DNA of 64,000 nucleotides. Origin: Streptomyces sp. NRRL S-646. GTDB taxonomy: Bacteria; Actinomycetota; Actinomycetes; Streptomycetales; Streptomycetaceae. This document shows, piece by piece, positions 15,046 through 24,493 of this stretch (positions are counted from its first letter, which is position 1; each line of letters starts with the position of its first letter). The stretch spans positions 124,001 through 188,000 of the forward strand of contig NZ_JODC01000010.1 of assembly GCF_000720765.1 (NCBI RefSeq), in the 5' to 3' direction. A model generated the notes under the pieces. That model was not told the DNA's origin, searched no databases, and saw nothing but the letters and a program-made list of their open reading frames with translations. Both the position numbers and the translations under genes were made by a program.

Positions 15046-18000
15046 CCTCCTCGGGCACTCCGACGTCCTCGAAGACGGCCAGCGCCTGCCGGCTGAACAG
15101 TTCGGCGGCGGTGCTGTCGGTTCTCCGCCGGATGCGGGCGAGTGCCATGAGGGTGCGGGCCTCGCCGAGGCGGTGGCCGGTCTCGCGATGGACGGTCAGC
15201 GCCTGCTCGGCGAGTTCGGCAGCGGTGGCGTGGTCCCGCTCGGACTCGGCTGTCCCGGCCAGGGCGGTCAGGGCCTGGCCCTCCACCACGCGGAAGGAGT
15301 GGGCGCGGGCCAGGCGCAGGGCCTGTTCGGCGTGGGTGCGGGCCTCGTCGTGCCGGCCGAGGTGCTGGTGGGTGACGGCGAGGCTCACGAGGGAGTCGGC
15401 CTCGCCGCGGCTGAAGGCCGCCTCGCGGGCCAAGGCGAGGGCCTCCTGGTCGGCCCTGAGGGCCCGGTCCGGACGCGCCAGTCCCCGGTGGGCGGCGGCG
15501 ACCGTGTTGAGGATGCCGGGCATGATCCAGTACCGCTTCGTGTCCCCGACCATGGCCAGAGTTCGCTCGGCCTGTTCCAGCCCCTCCTCGTGGCGGCCGA
15601 GTTCGACACTGATCTTCGCGAGGATGTTGAGCATCATCATGCGGCCGTCGCGGTAACCGGCCCTCTTGTCCGAGATGGCCGCCGGGCCCAGGAGGTCGAG
15701 CCCGTCGGTGAGACGGCCGAGTTCCCAGTACACCCCGCCCAGCACCTGGAGGGCCGGGCCGTCGTCCCAGCGGGTGTGCTCCTCGTCGAGGTCGAGCGCA
15801 CTCTCCAGGTGACCGGCGGCCTCGTGCAGCCTGCCCAGGTCCCGGCAGGCCATACCGAGGCCGACCAGCCCGAACCCGTCGAAGTGGGGATTGCCGACCG
15901 CCCGGAAGAGGCGCAGCCCGGTGGTGAGGTCGTCGTACGCGCTGCCGAGGCGCGCCATGCTCCACTTCGAGAAGGCCCTGAGGCCGAGAGCCGACGCCTC
16001 GCCCGCCACCCAGCCGAGCTCCCGGCTGATGTCCAGCGCGCGGGTGGCGTGCTCCATCGCCTGGCGGACATGCCCCCGGTCCCAGCGGGGCGCCGAGAGG
16101 CTGGAGTGCATTGCGGACTGGCCGAACAGGTCGCCTTCGGCCTCGGCCGCCTCCAGCGCCGTCTGCGCGATGGTCTGCCAGGTCGTCCGGGACAGATGAA
16201 TCCAGAACTGGTTGAACAGCGCGGAGGTCAGGTACCAGGCCACGGGGCGAGGGCCGTTCCGGCCGGCGTGGTCGATGACGGCGAGGAGGTTCGCCCGTTC
16301 CGCGTCCAGCCATTGTCCGCGCTCCGCGGCCGACGGTAGGCCCGGATGCTCGCCGGGCCGCAGGCCGCCGGGTAACTCCGGGAACAGGCCGGTCCCCGCA
16401 GTGGCGCGAGCGGCGTGCAGATACCAGAGCAGCAGCCGTTCCAGCGCTGCCTCGCGCTCCACCGCCGTCTCCTCCACCAACGCCCGCTCCCCGGCGTACT
16501 CGCGAAGGAGGTCGTGGAACCGGTAGCGGCCCGCCGTCACCGGCTCGATCAGATGCGCCGCGGCCAGCGCGCCGAGCAGCCGGCGGGCCTGCGACAGCGG
16601 GGTGTCCAGGAAGGCCGCCGCGGCCTCGGCGGTGAAATCCGCTCCCGGGAACAGGCCGAGCAGCCGGAAGAGCCGTCGCGCGCCGGGCGCCAGGGCACCG
16701 TACGACACCGAGAAGGCCGTACGCAGCGGAGAGCCGACGTCGTCGTCCGGCTCCAGCGCGTCCAGCCGGTTGCCCTCAGCCATCTCTGCGACGAGGTCCG
16801 CCGTCCGCAGCGCCGGATCACCCGCCAGCCTCGCGGCGGCCACGCGCAGGGCCAGAGGGAGGCTGCCGCACAGTCGGATCAGTGCGTCGACCGCGGGTTT
16901 GTCCTCGTCGACCCGGTGGGCGCCGAGGGTCCCACTGAGCAGGGCACGGGCCGCGTCCGGCTGGAGGAGGTCCAGGGGCAGGGCGCGGGCGCCGTCGCGG
17001 GCGACGAGGCCGCCGAGGCGGTTGCGGCTGGTGACGAGGACGCAGCAGGTAGGGGCGGCGGGGAGCAGTGGTCGCACCTGATCGGCCGAGGCCGCGTTGT
17101 CCAGGAGGACGAGGACCCGCCGGCCGGCCAGCAGGGTGCGGAAGACGCGGGCCTGGGCCTCGTGGTCCGGGGGGATCTCCGAGGCGGCAAGGCCCAGGCC
17201 GGTCAGCAGCAGTTCGAGGGCCTCGCGCGGTTCGAGGGGGCGGCGGTCGTGGTCGAAGCCGTGCAGGTTGACGTAGAGCTGGCCGTCCGGGAAGCGGTCG
17301 CGGACCTGGTGGGCCCAGTGCACGGCCAGCGCCGTCTTGCCGATGCCGGCGGCGCCGCCGATGGCGGAGATGACGACGGTGTTCGCCGAGCCCTCGTGCT
17401 CCGGCTCGGGCGTCAGCAGGGCGTGGAGCCTGGTGAGTTCGTCGGCACGTCCGGCGAAACCCGGGGCGTCGTGCGGGAGTTCGGCGGGGACGGCGGCCTC
17501 TCGCGGTGCGGGCGCCGGAGTGGGCGGCAGCAGGAAGGCGTCATCCTGGAGCAGCAACGCCTCATGCACCCGGCGCAGTTCCTCACCGGGATCGGCGCCG
17601 AGCTCGTCGCGCAGGCGCAGGCGCAGGTCCTCGTAGGCCGTGAGCGCCTCCGCCTGGCGTCCACGCGCGTACAGGGCCCGGATGCGCAACGCCGTCAGCG
17701 ACTCGTCGTACAGGTCGGCCACCGACGCGGACGGCCCGCCGAGGCCGTCGAGGGCATCGCCGAACCGGCCCAGCAGGACAAGGCACTTGAGCCACTCCAG
17801 CCGGAGCGTCCGCCGCTGTTCCTCCAGCCGCTGCCGCTCGGCCCGCGCGAACGGTCCCGGCAGGTTGGCCAGCGGCTCGCCCCGGAACAGTCCAATTGTG
17901 TCCGCCAGTTGGTCCGCAGCGGCGGTCAGATCTCCGGACGCGGCGGTGCGCAGCGCCGCACGGCCCCTCTCCTCCAGCTCCGCCGTGTCGATCCCGACGC

Positions 18001-18343
18001 CGTCGACAACGAAGCGGTACCAGCCCTTGCCGCTGCGGATCACCGACTTCGCGGGCGGAGTGCCGTCCGGATCGAGCGTCCTGCGAAGGGAGTTGACGTG
18101 CGTGGGTAACACCCTCACTCCGCCGGCGGGCGGCTCAGGGCCCCACACCGCGTCGAGCAGCCTCTCATGACTGACCACGACCCCGCGGCTCAGCAGCAGC
18201 GCGGCCAGCACGGCCTGCCGTTTGACCGGCCCCAGCTCCACCGGCGCCGCGCCGCGCCAGGCCCGTAACGGCCCGAGAACCTCGAATCGAAGCAGCTCAG
18301 GAGATCCCCCGTCCACAGCCAAGCCGCCACCCCCGTAGATCAT
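15032..18343 (-). CDS. AfsR/SARP-type regulator: winged helix, BTAD, NB-ARC, TPR
   Basis: About 1103 residues. The order is OmpR-type winged helix (RFEVLGPLRAWRG ... LLDAVWG ... HVNSLRRTL), BTAD (LFRGEPLANLPGPFARAERQ), NB-ARC/STAND NTPase (P-loop IGGAAGIGKTALA with Lys336, RRVLVLLDNA Walker B, VLVTSRNRLGGL, and CGSLPLALRVAAARL), a winged module (YRFHDLLREYA), then a long run of TPR-like repeats to the end. This is the full AfsR architecture: a signal-gated activator of secondary metabolism. I start at ATG 18343, just ahead of the conserved part; an in-frame ATG at 18394 would add 17 residues, and neither start has a strong ribosome site. It is convergent with the protease operon and overlaps it by 14 bases. 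Confidence 0.85.
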   Translation of the reverse strand: MIYGGGGLAVDGGSPELLRFEVLGPLRAWRGAAPVELGPVKRQAVLAALLLSRGVVVSHERLLDAVWGPEPPAGGVRVLPTHVNSLRRTLDPDGTPPAKSVIRSGKGWYRFVVDGVGIDTAELEERGRAALRTAASGDLTAAADQLADTIGLFRGEPLANLPGPFARAERQRLEEQRRTLRLEWLKCLVLLGRFGDALDGLGGPSASVADLYDESLTALRIRALYARGRQAEALTAYEDLRLRLRDELGADPGEELRRVHEALLLQDDAFLLPPTPAPAPREAAVPAELPHDAPGFAGRADELTRLHALLTPEPEHEGSANTVVISAIGGAAGIGKTALAVHWAHQVRDRFPDGQLYVNLHGFDHDRRPLEPREALELLLTGLGLAASEIPPDHEAQARVFRTLLAGRRVLVLLDNAASADQVRPLLPAAPTCCVLVTSRNRLGGLVARDGARALPLDLLQPDAARALLSGTLGAHRVDEDKPAVDALIRLCGSLPLALRVAAARLAGDPALRTADLVAEMAEGNRLDALEPDDDVGSPLRTAFSVSYGALAPGARRLFRLLGLFPGADFTAEAAAAFLDTPLSQARRLLGALAAAHLIEPVTAGRYRFHDLLREYAGERALVEETAVEREAALERLLLWYLHAARATAGTGLFPELPGGLRPGEHPGLPSAAERGQWLDAERANLLAVIDHAGRNGPRPVAWYLTSALFNQFWIHLSRTTWQTIAQTALEAAEAEGDLFGQSAMHSSLSAPRWDRGHVRQAMEHATRALDISRELGWVAGEASALGLRAFSKWSMARLGSAYDDLTTGLRLFRAVGNPHFDGFGLVGLGMACRDLGRLHEAAGHLESALDLDEEHTRWDDGPALQVLGGVYWELGRLTDGLDLLGPAAISDKRAGYRDGRMMMLNILAKISVELGRHEEGLEQAERTLAMVGDTKRYWIMPGILNTVAAAHRGLARPDRALRADQEALALAREAAFSRGEADSLVSLAVTHQHLGRHDEARTHAEQALRLARAHSFRVVEGQALTALAGTAESERDHATAAELAEQALTVHRETGHRLGEARTLMALARIRRRTDSTAAELFSRQALAVFEDVGVPEEVTQS

Positions 18344-18580
18344 CGGAATTCCATCAGCATTGCAGCACCCCGGCCATGGTGAGGGATGGAACATCGCACA
18401 ACCCGCACAACCACAGGGGGTTCGCGGGAGCGCTACGGTGCGAAGGCTTCCATGCAGCGGCTTAAGGGCGTGCTGACCTCGCCGGGTCGGGGGAGCCGGA
18501 CTGGACGCATGCCGTGCTGGTGTCGTGGCCGGGCTGCCGTCCGCCTGCGTCGCCCAGCCACCCGTGCGTCCCGCCCCCGC

Positions 18581-19291
18581 TCAGTCCGTCGGATGCGACA
18601 GCAACTCGGCGAAACGCGTGCCCGCGATGGCGTCCGGGGCCGCGGTGACCGACAACCCGTCGTGGAAGACCAGGGCGACGTGCGGCTCCACCCGGCCCTT
18701 CGCGCTTTTCTCGGTGGGGACGATCCGCACGGACGCAATCTCACCGGGGGCGTACTGGAGCAGCGGATACAGCGGCTCACGACTCTTGTACGCACGGCCG
18801 AAGACGAGGACCCTGCGGTCCTTCGCCGCTACGACGAAGTCGCCGCTGTAGCGGTCCAGTTGCCGCACCGCGAGGGCCAGCAGAATTAGCCGCGCGGCGG
18901 TGGTCGACCAGTCGGCGCGCCGGTCGACACCAGGTGGTCGATGACCTTGTCGGGCACGTACCACAGGGCATCGGCGACCGCGTCCGTGAGGACCTGTCCG
19001 GCGGCCTGGAAGGGGTGCGCAGCCACGTACGCCCAGCCCGCGGCACGGGAGGCCCGATGCCTCGGCCTGCTCGGCCGGCGCGGATGCGAGTGGCGGCAGG
19101 CGGGGGATGAGCCGGTACGGGGGTGTGGGGGCGCCGACCAGGTGGGCCTGGGCGGTGCCGACGAGGGTTTCGCCAGGTGCGAGGAACGCCGAGACGCGCG
19201 CGGCATGCTCGGCGAGGCGCTGCCCACGCAGTCGTTCGATGTCCTCGGGCGTCACGCCCGGCAGCCTGCGGATCATGCCCATGACCAGCAA
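18581..19291 (-). pseudogene. Hypothetical protein gene with two compensating frameshifts
   Basis: The open frame (236 residues, TTG start 19291 or ATG 19282) begins with a plausible protein (MIRRLPGVTPEDIERLRGQR, ETLVGTAQAHLVGAP) and ends well (LLALAVRQLDRYSGDFVVAAK, PGEIASVRIVPTEKSAKG, LSHPTD). The middle (about 19060-18910) is Arg/Gly-rich nonsense in this frame. In the neighbouring frame the same bases encode a normal stretch: AAGWAYVAAHPFQAAGQVLT, DAVADALWYVPDKVIDHLVS. One shift near 19060 and an opposite one near 18915 therefore restore the frame. The gene either carries two real compensating indels, giving a scrambled core of some 45 residues, or the assembly has two errors. Family unknown. 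Confidence 0.6.
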
Positions 19292-19366
19292 GCCTATCCT
19301 TTGCGGCCGTAGCGGGAGTGCGGGGCTTGTGCCTGACTCCCACCGCCGTTGGCCCAGCCTTCCGCG

Positions 19367-19752
19367 GTGACCTTCTTCACCCGGCGCCGCAAGGTGCCCC
19401 TGTCGAACTACCGTATGGCGCCTCGGCGCCCCGGCTCACCGACCGCAACGGCTGGTACCCGCGCCGCAAGGCCCGGAGCCGTACCGCCCTGGTGGGCGAC
19501 CGCACCTACGAACTCAGACCCACCGGTCTGCGCAGGACGCAGCTGCGCCGGAATGGGGAACTCCTCGCAGAGGCACTCGGCACCTGGGGCTCGTGCAACC
19601 CCTTCCGCTCGATCCCGGGCCCGGACGCCGGGCTCACCTGGGCCGGCTGGGCCGACCCGGCCGACGTGGCGATCGGCCAGTCCATGGTGGTCGCGTACGG
19701 CGCTGACGCGCCGAGCGCGATCGCCGGGATTCCGGGCAGCTTTCTGGACTGA
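19367..19752 (+). pseudogene. Frameshifted small hypothetical gene
   Basis: A likely start, GTG 19367 (VTFFTRRRKVPLSNYRMA), is followed after about 17 codons by a frame change near 19415-19425. The next frame then reads SAPRLTDRNGWYPRRKARSR, TALVGDRTYELRPTGLRRTQ, LTWAGWADPADVAIGQSMVV and ends at TGA 19752. The combined product would be about 128 residues, beta-rich, with a hydrophobic C-terminal third. Codon use shifts to high G/C third positions exactly at the frame change, supporting one indel in a once intact gene. Family unknown. It is divergent from the equally damaged gene at 18581. Confidence 0.5.
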
Positions 19753-20107
19753 AACGGCTGACGTCCCGTCCCGCGCCCTCCCTCACCGAGGACAAGTACG
19801 GTCTGCGGCTCGCCGACCGGGCCGACTCTGTGCCGAGCGACTGTGACCGAACGAAAAATCCTGAGTGTGTCCCAGGCATTCGATGTACGTTCAACGGGCG
19901 CGCCGAACCAGCGGCGCTCCCGTGGCCGACTGACCGTAGCGCAGCGTCGCTACCGTGTTGAGAAGGGTCCAGGAGCCGTGATCACAATGGCGCGATCTTC
20001 CATTGCTGTGGTTCATCAGCATCCTGCGGGTGTGCACCCGATGTGCACCGCACTGCAGGGCCCGGCGGTTAGTCGCAGCTCAGAACCCGTTTCGAGGTTT
20101 CCTCATA
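19753..20107. other. Non-coding stretch upstream of the RNA repair genes
   Basis: No frame on either strand here has coding character. It must contain the promoter of hen1-pnkp, but I see no convincing -35/-10 pair or operator. An in-frame upstream extension of Hen1 (from 20003) is rich in Arg/Cys and was not accepted. Confidence 0.5.
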
Positions 20108-21580
20108 ATGTTCCTGACCATCACCACCACCGGCACACCCGAACGCCCCGCCACCGACCTCGGCTTCCTGCTGCACAAGCACCCGGAGAAGGCGCAGGCG
20201 TTCTCCACCTCCTACGGCACGGCGCACGTCCTCTACCCCGAGGCCGATGCCCGGCGCTGCACGGCGGCGCTGCTGCTGGAGGTCGACGCGGTGGCGCTGG
20301 TGCGGCGGGGGAAGGGCAAGGGACGCGGCGGTGCCCCCGACGCGGCACTCGCGCAGTACGTCAACGACCGCCCGTACGCGGCCTCCTCGCTGCTCGCGGT
20401 GGCGCTGAGCGCTGTCTTCTCCAGCGCCATGAGAGGCGTGTGCAACGCCCGCCCCGAGCGCGCCGCGCAGCCGCTGCCCCTGCGCATCGAGGTGCCCGCG
20501 CTGCCCGCCCGCGGCGGCCCGGAGCTCGTGAGACATCTCTTCGAGCCGCTGGGCTGGACGGTCACCGTCGAACCGGTGGCACTGGACACCGAGTTCCCCG
20601 AGTGGGGCGACTCGCGGTACGTGCGGCTCGTCCTGGAGGGCGAGGACCGCACCCTCGCCGAGGCCCTGCGCCACCTCTACGTCCTGCTGCCGGTCCTCGA
20701 CGACGCCAAGCACTACTGGGTGGCGTCCGACGAGGTCGACAAGCTGCTGCGGGCCGGTGAGGGCTGGCTGCCCGACCACCCGGAGCAGAAGCTGATCACC
20801 AGCCGTTATCTCTCGCGCCGCTGGTCGCTGACGCGTGAGGCGATGGAGCGGCTGGAGCTGGTGCGGCTCGCGGAGGCGGACGACAGCGAGGTCGAGGACA
20901 TCGACAACGCCGTCGGGGCGGAGACCGAGACGGAGGAGAAGCCGACCCCGCTCGCCGTCCAGCGGCGCGACGCGATCATCGCCGCGCTCAGCGCGTCCGG
21001 TGCCGCCCGGGTGCTCGATCTCGGCTGCGGACAGGGCCAGTTGGTGCAGGCGCTGCTCAAGGACCCGCGGTTCACCGAGATCGTCGGCGTCGACGTGTCG
21101 ATGCGCGCCCTGACCATCGCCTCCCGGCGGCTCAAGCTGGACCGCATGGGGGAGCGGCAGGCCTCGCGCGTCAAGCTCTTCCAGGGCTCGCTCGCCTACA
21201 CCGACAACCGGCTCAAGGGGTACGACGCCGCCGTGCTCAGCGAGGTCGTCGAGCACCTCGACCTGCCGCGGCTGCCCGCCCTGGAGTACGCGGTGTTCGG
21301 CGCGGCCCGCCCCCGCACGGTCCTCGTGACCACCCCGAACGTCGAGTACAACGTCCGCTGGGAGTCCCTCCCGGCAGGCCACGTCCGGCACGGCGACCAC
21401 CGCTTCGAATGGACCCGCGAGGAGTTCCGCACCTGGGCGCACACGGTGGCCGAACGGCACGGCTACGGCGTGGAGTTCGTGGCGGTCGGGCCGGACGACC
21501 CGGAGGTCGGACCGCCCACCCAGATGGCCGTCTTCACCATGAACAGCAACGCGACCGAGAAGGAGGCGAAGGCAGCATGA
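20108..21580 (+). CDS. hen1: 3'-terminal RNA ribose 2'-O-methyltransferase Hen1
   Basis: 490 residues. The N-terminal half (MFLTITTTG, ATDLGFLLHKHPEKAQAF, LYPEADARRCTAALLLEVD) is the bacterial Hen1 N-terminal domain, which joins and stimulates Pnkp. The C-terminal half is an SAM methyltransferase: motif DLGCGQG at 304-310, then E379-VVEH (residues 379-383), the metal-ligand motif of Hen1 enzymes, and a later His in VRHGDHRFEWT. It methylates the 2'-OH of the cut RNA's 3' end before sealing, which makes the repaired tRNA resistant to another cut at the same place. ATG 20108 was chosen because it starts the conserved domain. Its stop overlaps the next start (ATGA), so Hen1 and Pnkp are translationally coupled. 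Confidence 0.95.
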   Translation: MFLTITTTGTPERPATDLGFLLHKHPEKAQAFSTSYGTAHVLYPEADARRCTAALLLEVDAVALVRRGKGKGRGGAPDAALAQYVNDRPYAASSLLAVALSAVFSSAMRGVCNARPERAAQPLPLRIEVPALPARGGPELVRHLFEPLGWTVTVEPVALDTEFPEWGDSRYVRLVLEGEDRTLAEALRHLYVLLPVLDDAKHYWVASDEVDKLLRAGEGWLPDHPEQKLITSRYLSRRWSLTREAMERLELVRLAEADDSEVEDIDNAVGAETETEEKPTPLAVQRRDAIIAALSASGAARVLDLGCGQGQLVQALLKDPRFTEIVGVDVSMRALTIASRRLKLDRMGERQASRVKLFQGSLAYTDNRLKGYDAAVLSEVVEHLDLPRLPALEYAVFGAARPRTVLVTTPNVEYNVRWESLPAGHVRHGDHRFEWTREEFRTWAHTVAERHGYGVEFVAVGPDDPEVGPPTQMAVFTMNSNATEKEAKAA

Positions 21581-24135
21581 CCGAGACAACAGAGAAGGCA
21601 GTGGAGCGCAGGGGACGGGTCCTCCCCGTCACCGACCTCTCCCTCGTCGTCCTCGTCGGCGCCTCCGGCTCCGGCAAGTCCACCTTCGCCCGCCGGCACT
21701 TCAAGCCGACCGAGGTGATCTCCTCCGACTTCTGCCGGGGCCTGGTCTCCGACGACGAGAACGACCAGAGCGCGACGAAGGACGCCTTCGACGTCCTGCA
21801 CTACATCGCCGGCAAGCGCCTGGCGGCCGGCCGCCGCACCGTCGTCGACGCCACCAGCGTGCAGCAGGACTCGCGCCGTCAGCTGATCGACCTGGCCAAG
21901 CAGTACGACGTGCTGCCCATCGCGATCGTGCTGGACGTACCGGAGGAGGTGTGCGCCGAGCGCAACGCGGCCCGCACCGACCGGGCCGACATGCCGCGCC
22001 GCGTGATCCAGCGCCACATCCGCGAACTGCGCCGATCCATAAGGCGCTTGGAGCGCGAGGGCTTCCGCAAGGTCCACGTCCTGCGCGGGGTGGAGGACAT
22101 CGAGAACGCCTCCGTCGTCACCGAGAAGCGCTTCAACGACCTGACCCACCTCACCGGCCCCTTCGACATCATCGGCGACATCCACGGCTGCGCCTCCGAA
22201 CTGGAGTCGCTGCTCGGCAAGCTGGGCTACGTCGACGGCGTCCACGCCGAGGGCCGTACGGCCGTCTTCGTCGGCGACCTCGTCGACCGCGGCCCGGACA
22301 GCCCCGGCGTGCTGCGCCGCGTCATGTCGATGGTCGAGTCCGGCAACGCGCTGTGCGTACCCGGCAACCACGAGAACAAGTACGGGCGGTATCTCAAGGG
22401 CCGCAAGGTCCAGCACACCCACGGCCTCGCCGAGACCATCGAGCAGATGGAGGGCGAGAGCGACGAGTTCCGCGCTCGGGTACGGGAGTTCATCGACGGA
22501 CTGGTCAGCCACTACGTCCTCGACGGCGGCCGGCTGGTGGTCTGCCACGCCGGTCTGCCCGAGAAGTACCACGGCCGCACCTCCGGCCGGGTCCGCTCGC
22601 ACGCCCTGTACGGCGACACCACCGGCGAGACCGACGAGTTCGGGCTGCCCGTGCGCTACCCGTGGGCGGAGGACTACCGGGGCCGGGCCGCGGTCGTCTA
22701 CGGCCACACACCCGTACCCGAGGCCACCTGGCTCAACAACACCATCTGCCTGGACACCGGCGCCGTCTTCGGCGGCAAGCTCACCGCGTTGCGCTGGCCG
22801 GAGCGTGAGCTGGTCGACGTACCGGCCGAGCAGGTCTGGTACGAGCCGACCAAGCCGCTGCGCACCGAGGCGCCCGGCGGTCACGACGGCCGGCCGCTCG
22901 ACCTGAACGACGTGCACGGCCGCCGGGTGGTGGAGACACGGCACGCGGGCCGGGTGTCCGTCCGTGAGGAGAACGCGGCGGCGGCCCTGGAGGTCATGAG
23001 CCGCTTCGCGGTCGACCCGCGGCTGCTGCCGTACCTCCCGCCGACCATGGCGCCGACGGCCACCTCGCATGTCGACGGCTACCTGGAGCACCCGGTCGAG
23101 GCCTTCGCGCAGTACGCGGCCGACGGGGTCGCGCGGGTCGTGTGCGAGGAGAAGCACATGGGCTCGCGGGCGGTGGCCCTGGTGTGCCGGGACGCGGAGG
23201 CGGCGCGCAAGCGGTTCGGCGTCGAGGGTCCGACGGGGGCGCTGTACACCCGTACCGGACGGCCGTTCTTCGACGACGAGTCGGTGACGGAGGAGATCCT
23301 CGGGCGGGTACGGACGACCGTCGGCGAAGCCGGTCTCTGGGACGAGCTCGAGACGGACTGGCTCCTGCTGGACGCCGAGCTGATGCCGTGGTCGCTGAAG
23401 GCCGCCGGGCTTCTGCGGTCCCAGTACGCGGCCGTCGGCGCCGCCTCCGGCGCGGTGTTCCCGGGTGCGCTCGCCGCGCTGGAGGGTGCCGCGTCCCGGG
23501 GCGTCGACGTGGCCGACCTGTTGGGCCGCCAGCGTGAACGCGCCTCGAACGCGGCCGCGTTCACGGAGGCGTACCGCCGCTACTGCTGGGCGACGGAGGG
23601 GCTGGACGGCGTACGACTCGCCCCCTTCCAGATCCTGGCCGTACAGGGCCGCAGCCTCGCCGCGCTCCCGCACGACGAGCAGCTCACCCTGCTCGACCGG
23701 CTCGTCGAGCACGACGGCAGCGGCCTGCTGCAGACCACCCGACGGCTCTACGTCGACACCGGTGACCCGGAGTCGGTGCAGGCCGGCGTCGACTGGTGGC
23801 TGGAGATGACCGGCCGCGGCGGCGAGGGCATGGTCGTCAAGCCGCTCGGCGCGCTGGTGCGCAGCGCGGAGGGACGGCTCGTGCAGCCCGGCATCAAGTG
23901 CCGGGGCCGCGAGTACCTGCGGATCATCTACGGTCCGGAGTACACGCGCCCCGACAACCTCGTCCGGCTGCGCAGCCGCTTCCTGAACCACAAGCGGTCG
24001 CTGGCGATCCGCGAGTACGCCCTGGGCCTGGAGGCCCTGGACCGGCTGGCGGAGGGGGAGCCGCTGTGGCGGGTGCACGAGGCCGTGTTCGGGGTGCTGG
24101 CGCTGGAGTCGGAGCCGGTGGACCCGCGGCTTTGA
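21577..24135 (+). CDS. pnkp: Polynucleotide kinase-phosphatase-ligase Pnkp
   Basis: 852 residues with three catalytic modules. Residues ~20-180: 5'-OH polynucleotide kinase with P-loop GASGSGKS at 28-35. Residues ~195-420: metallophosphoesterase that removes 2',3'-cyclic phosphate (GDIHGC with Asp201 and His203, GDLVDRGPDS, GNHENK, GHTPVP). Residues ~500-852: ligase/adenylyltransferase with Lys526 in EEKHMGSRA, the lysine-AMP site. With Hen1 it forms the bacterial RNA repair complex that heals and seals tRNAs cut by ribotoxins. GAAGGAGG precedes the start. Length and motif order match the family. A short inverted repeat at 24156-24181 may end the transcript. Confidence 0.95.
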   Translation: MTETTEKAVERRGRVLPVTDLSLVVLVGASGSGKSTFARRHFKPTEVISSDFCRGLVSDDENDQSATKDAFDVLHYIAGKRLAAGRRTVVDATSVQQDSRRQLIDLAKQYDVLPIAIVLDVPEEVCAERNAARTDRADMPRRVIQRHIRELRRSIRRLEREGFRKVHVLRGVEDIENASVVTEKRFNDLTHLTGPFDIIGDIHGCASELESLLGKLGYVDGVHAEGRTAVFVGDLVDRGPDSPGVLRRVMSMVESGNALCVPGNHENKYGRYLKGRKVQHTHGLAETIEQMEGESDEFRARVREFIDGLVSHYVLDGGRLVVCHAGLPEKYHGRTSGRVRSHALYGDTTGETDEFGLPVRYPWAEDYRGRAAVVYGHTPVPEATWLNNTICLDTGAVFGGKLTALRWPERELVDVPAEQVWYEPTKPLRTEAPGGHDGRPLDLNDVHGRRVVETRHAGRVSVREENAAAALEVMSRFAVDPRLLPYLPPTMAPTATSHVDGYLEHPVEAFAQYAADGVARVVCEEKHMGSRAVALVCRDAEAARKRFGVEGPTGALYTRTGRPFFDDESVTEEILGRVRTTVGEAGLWDELETDWLLLDAELMPWSLKAAGLLRSQYAAVGAASGAVFPGALAALEGAASRGVDVADLLGRQRERASNAAAFTEAYRRYCWATEGLDGVRLAPFQILAVQGRSLAALPHDEQLTLLDRLVEHDGSGLLQTTRRLYVDTGDPESVQAGVDWWLEMTGRGGEGMVVKPLGALVRSAEGRLVQPGIKCRGREYLRIIYGPEYTRPDNLVRLRSRFLNHKRSLAIREYALGLEALDRLAEGEPLWRVHEAVFGVLALESEPVDPRL

Positions 24136-24155
24136 GCCAATCGTGAGCCGTGTTC

Positions 24156-24181
24156 ACACAAGCTCCATGGAAATCTTGTGT
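24156..24181. terminator. Inverted repeat after pnkp
   Basis: ACACAAG (24156-24162) pairs perfectly with CTTGTGT (24175-24181) around a 12-base loop, 21 bases beyond the pnkp stop. It is AT-richer than its surroundings. It may be a weak terminator or an operator for the following gene. Confidence 0.35.
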
Positions 24182-24241
24182 CACACACATAGCCCCGCCC
24201 AACTTGAACAACCTTGCGAGTCAGGGGAGGGCGGGGCAGGC

Positions 24242-24490
24242 GTGGAGATCAAGAAGGTAGTGGTGCGGGAGGAAGAGAAAACCACCCGGCAGCCGCGCAT
24301 CGTGGAGAAACGGCCGCTCGCCACCTTCGACATCCTTCAGGAACCCACACCGCTCGCCGAGTTGAGCGACAGACAGCTGCAAGCGGCGAAACTGCTGGCG
24401 GACGAAGGGCTGGCCCTGCTCGCCGACGGCCGGGCGGTCGCCCTGCCACCCCGTCTCCGGAGCTGGCCCGTGCCCTGCACCGGAATCTGA
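24242..24490 (+). CDS. Small hypothetical protein, 82 residues
   Basis: GTG 24242 follows a GGGGAGGG purine run. The product begins with a charged segment (EIKKVVVREEEKTTRQPR) and continues FDILQEPTPLAELSDRQLQA AKLLADEGLALLADGRAV, an amphipathic helix-turn-helix-like region. I know no family. It ends three bases before the truncated MFS gene, so the two were probably one transcript, downstream of pnkp on the same strand. Confidence 0.5.
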   Translation: MEIKKVVVREEEKTTRQPRIVEKRPLATFDILQEPTPLAELSDRQLQAAKLLADEGLALLADGRAVALPPRLRSWPVPCTGI

Positions 24491-24493
24491 CGG

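Noticed and set aside
16415..18109. 564-codon plus-strand frame opposite the AfsR-type gene
   Set aside because: Arg/Gln/Gly-rich shadow of the TPR/NB-ARC gene, with no family features.
20003..20107. N-terminal extension of Hen1
   Set aside because: The conserved Hen1 domain begins at the ATG 20108. The extension is Cys/Arg-rich without homologous character.
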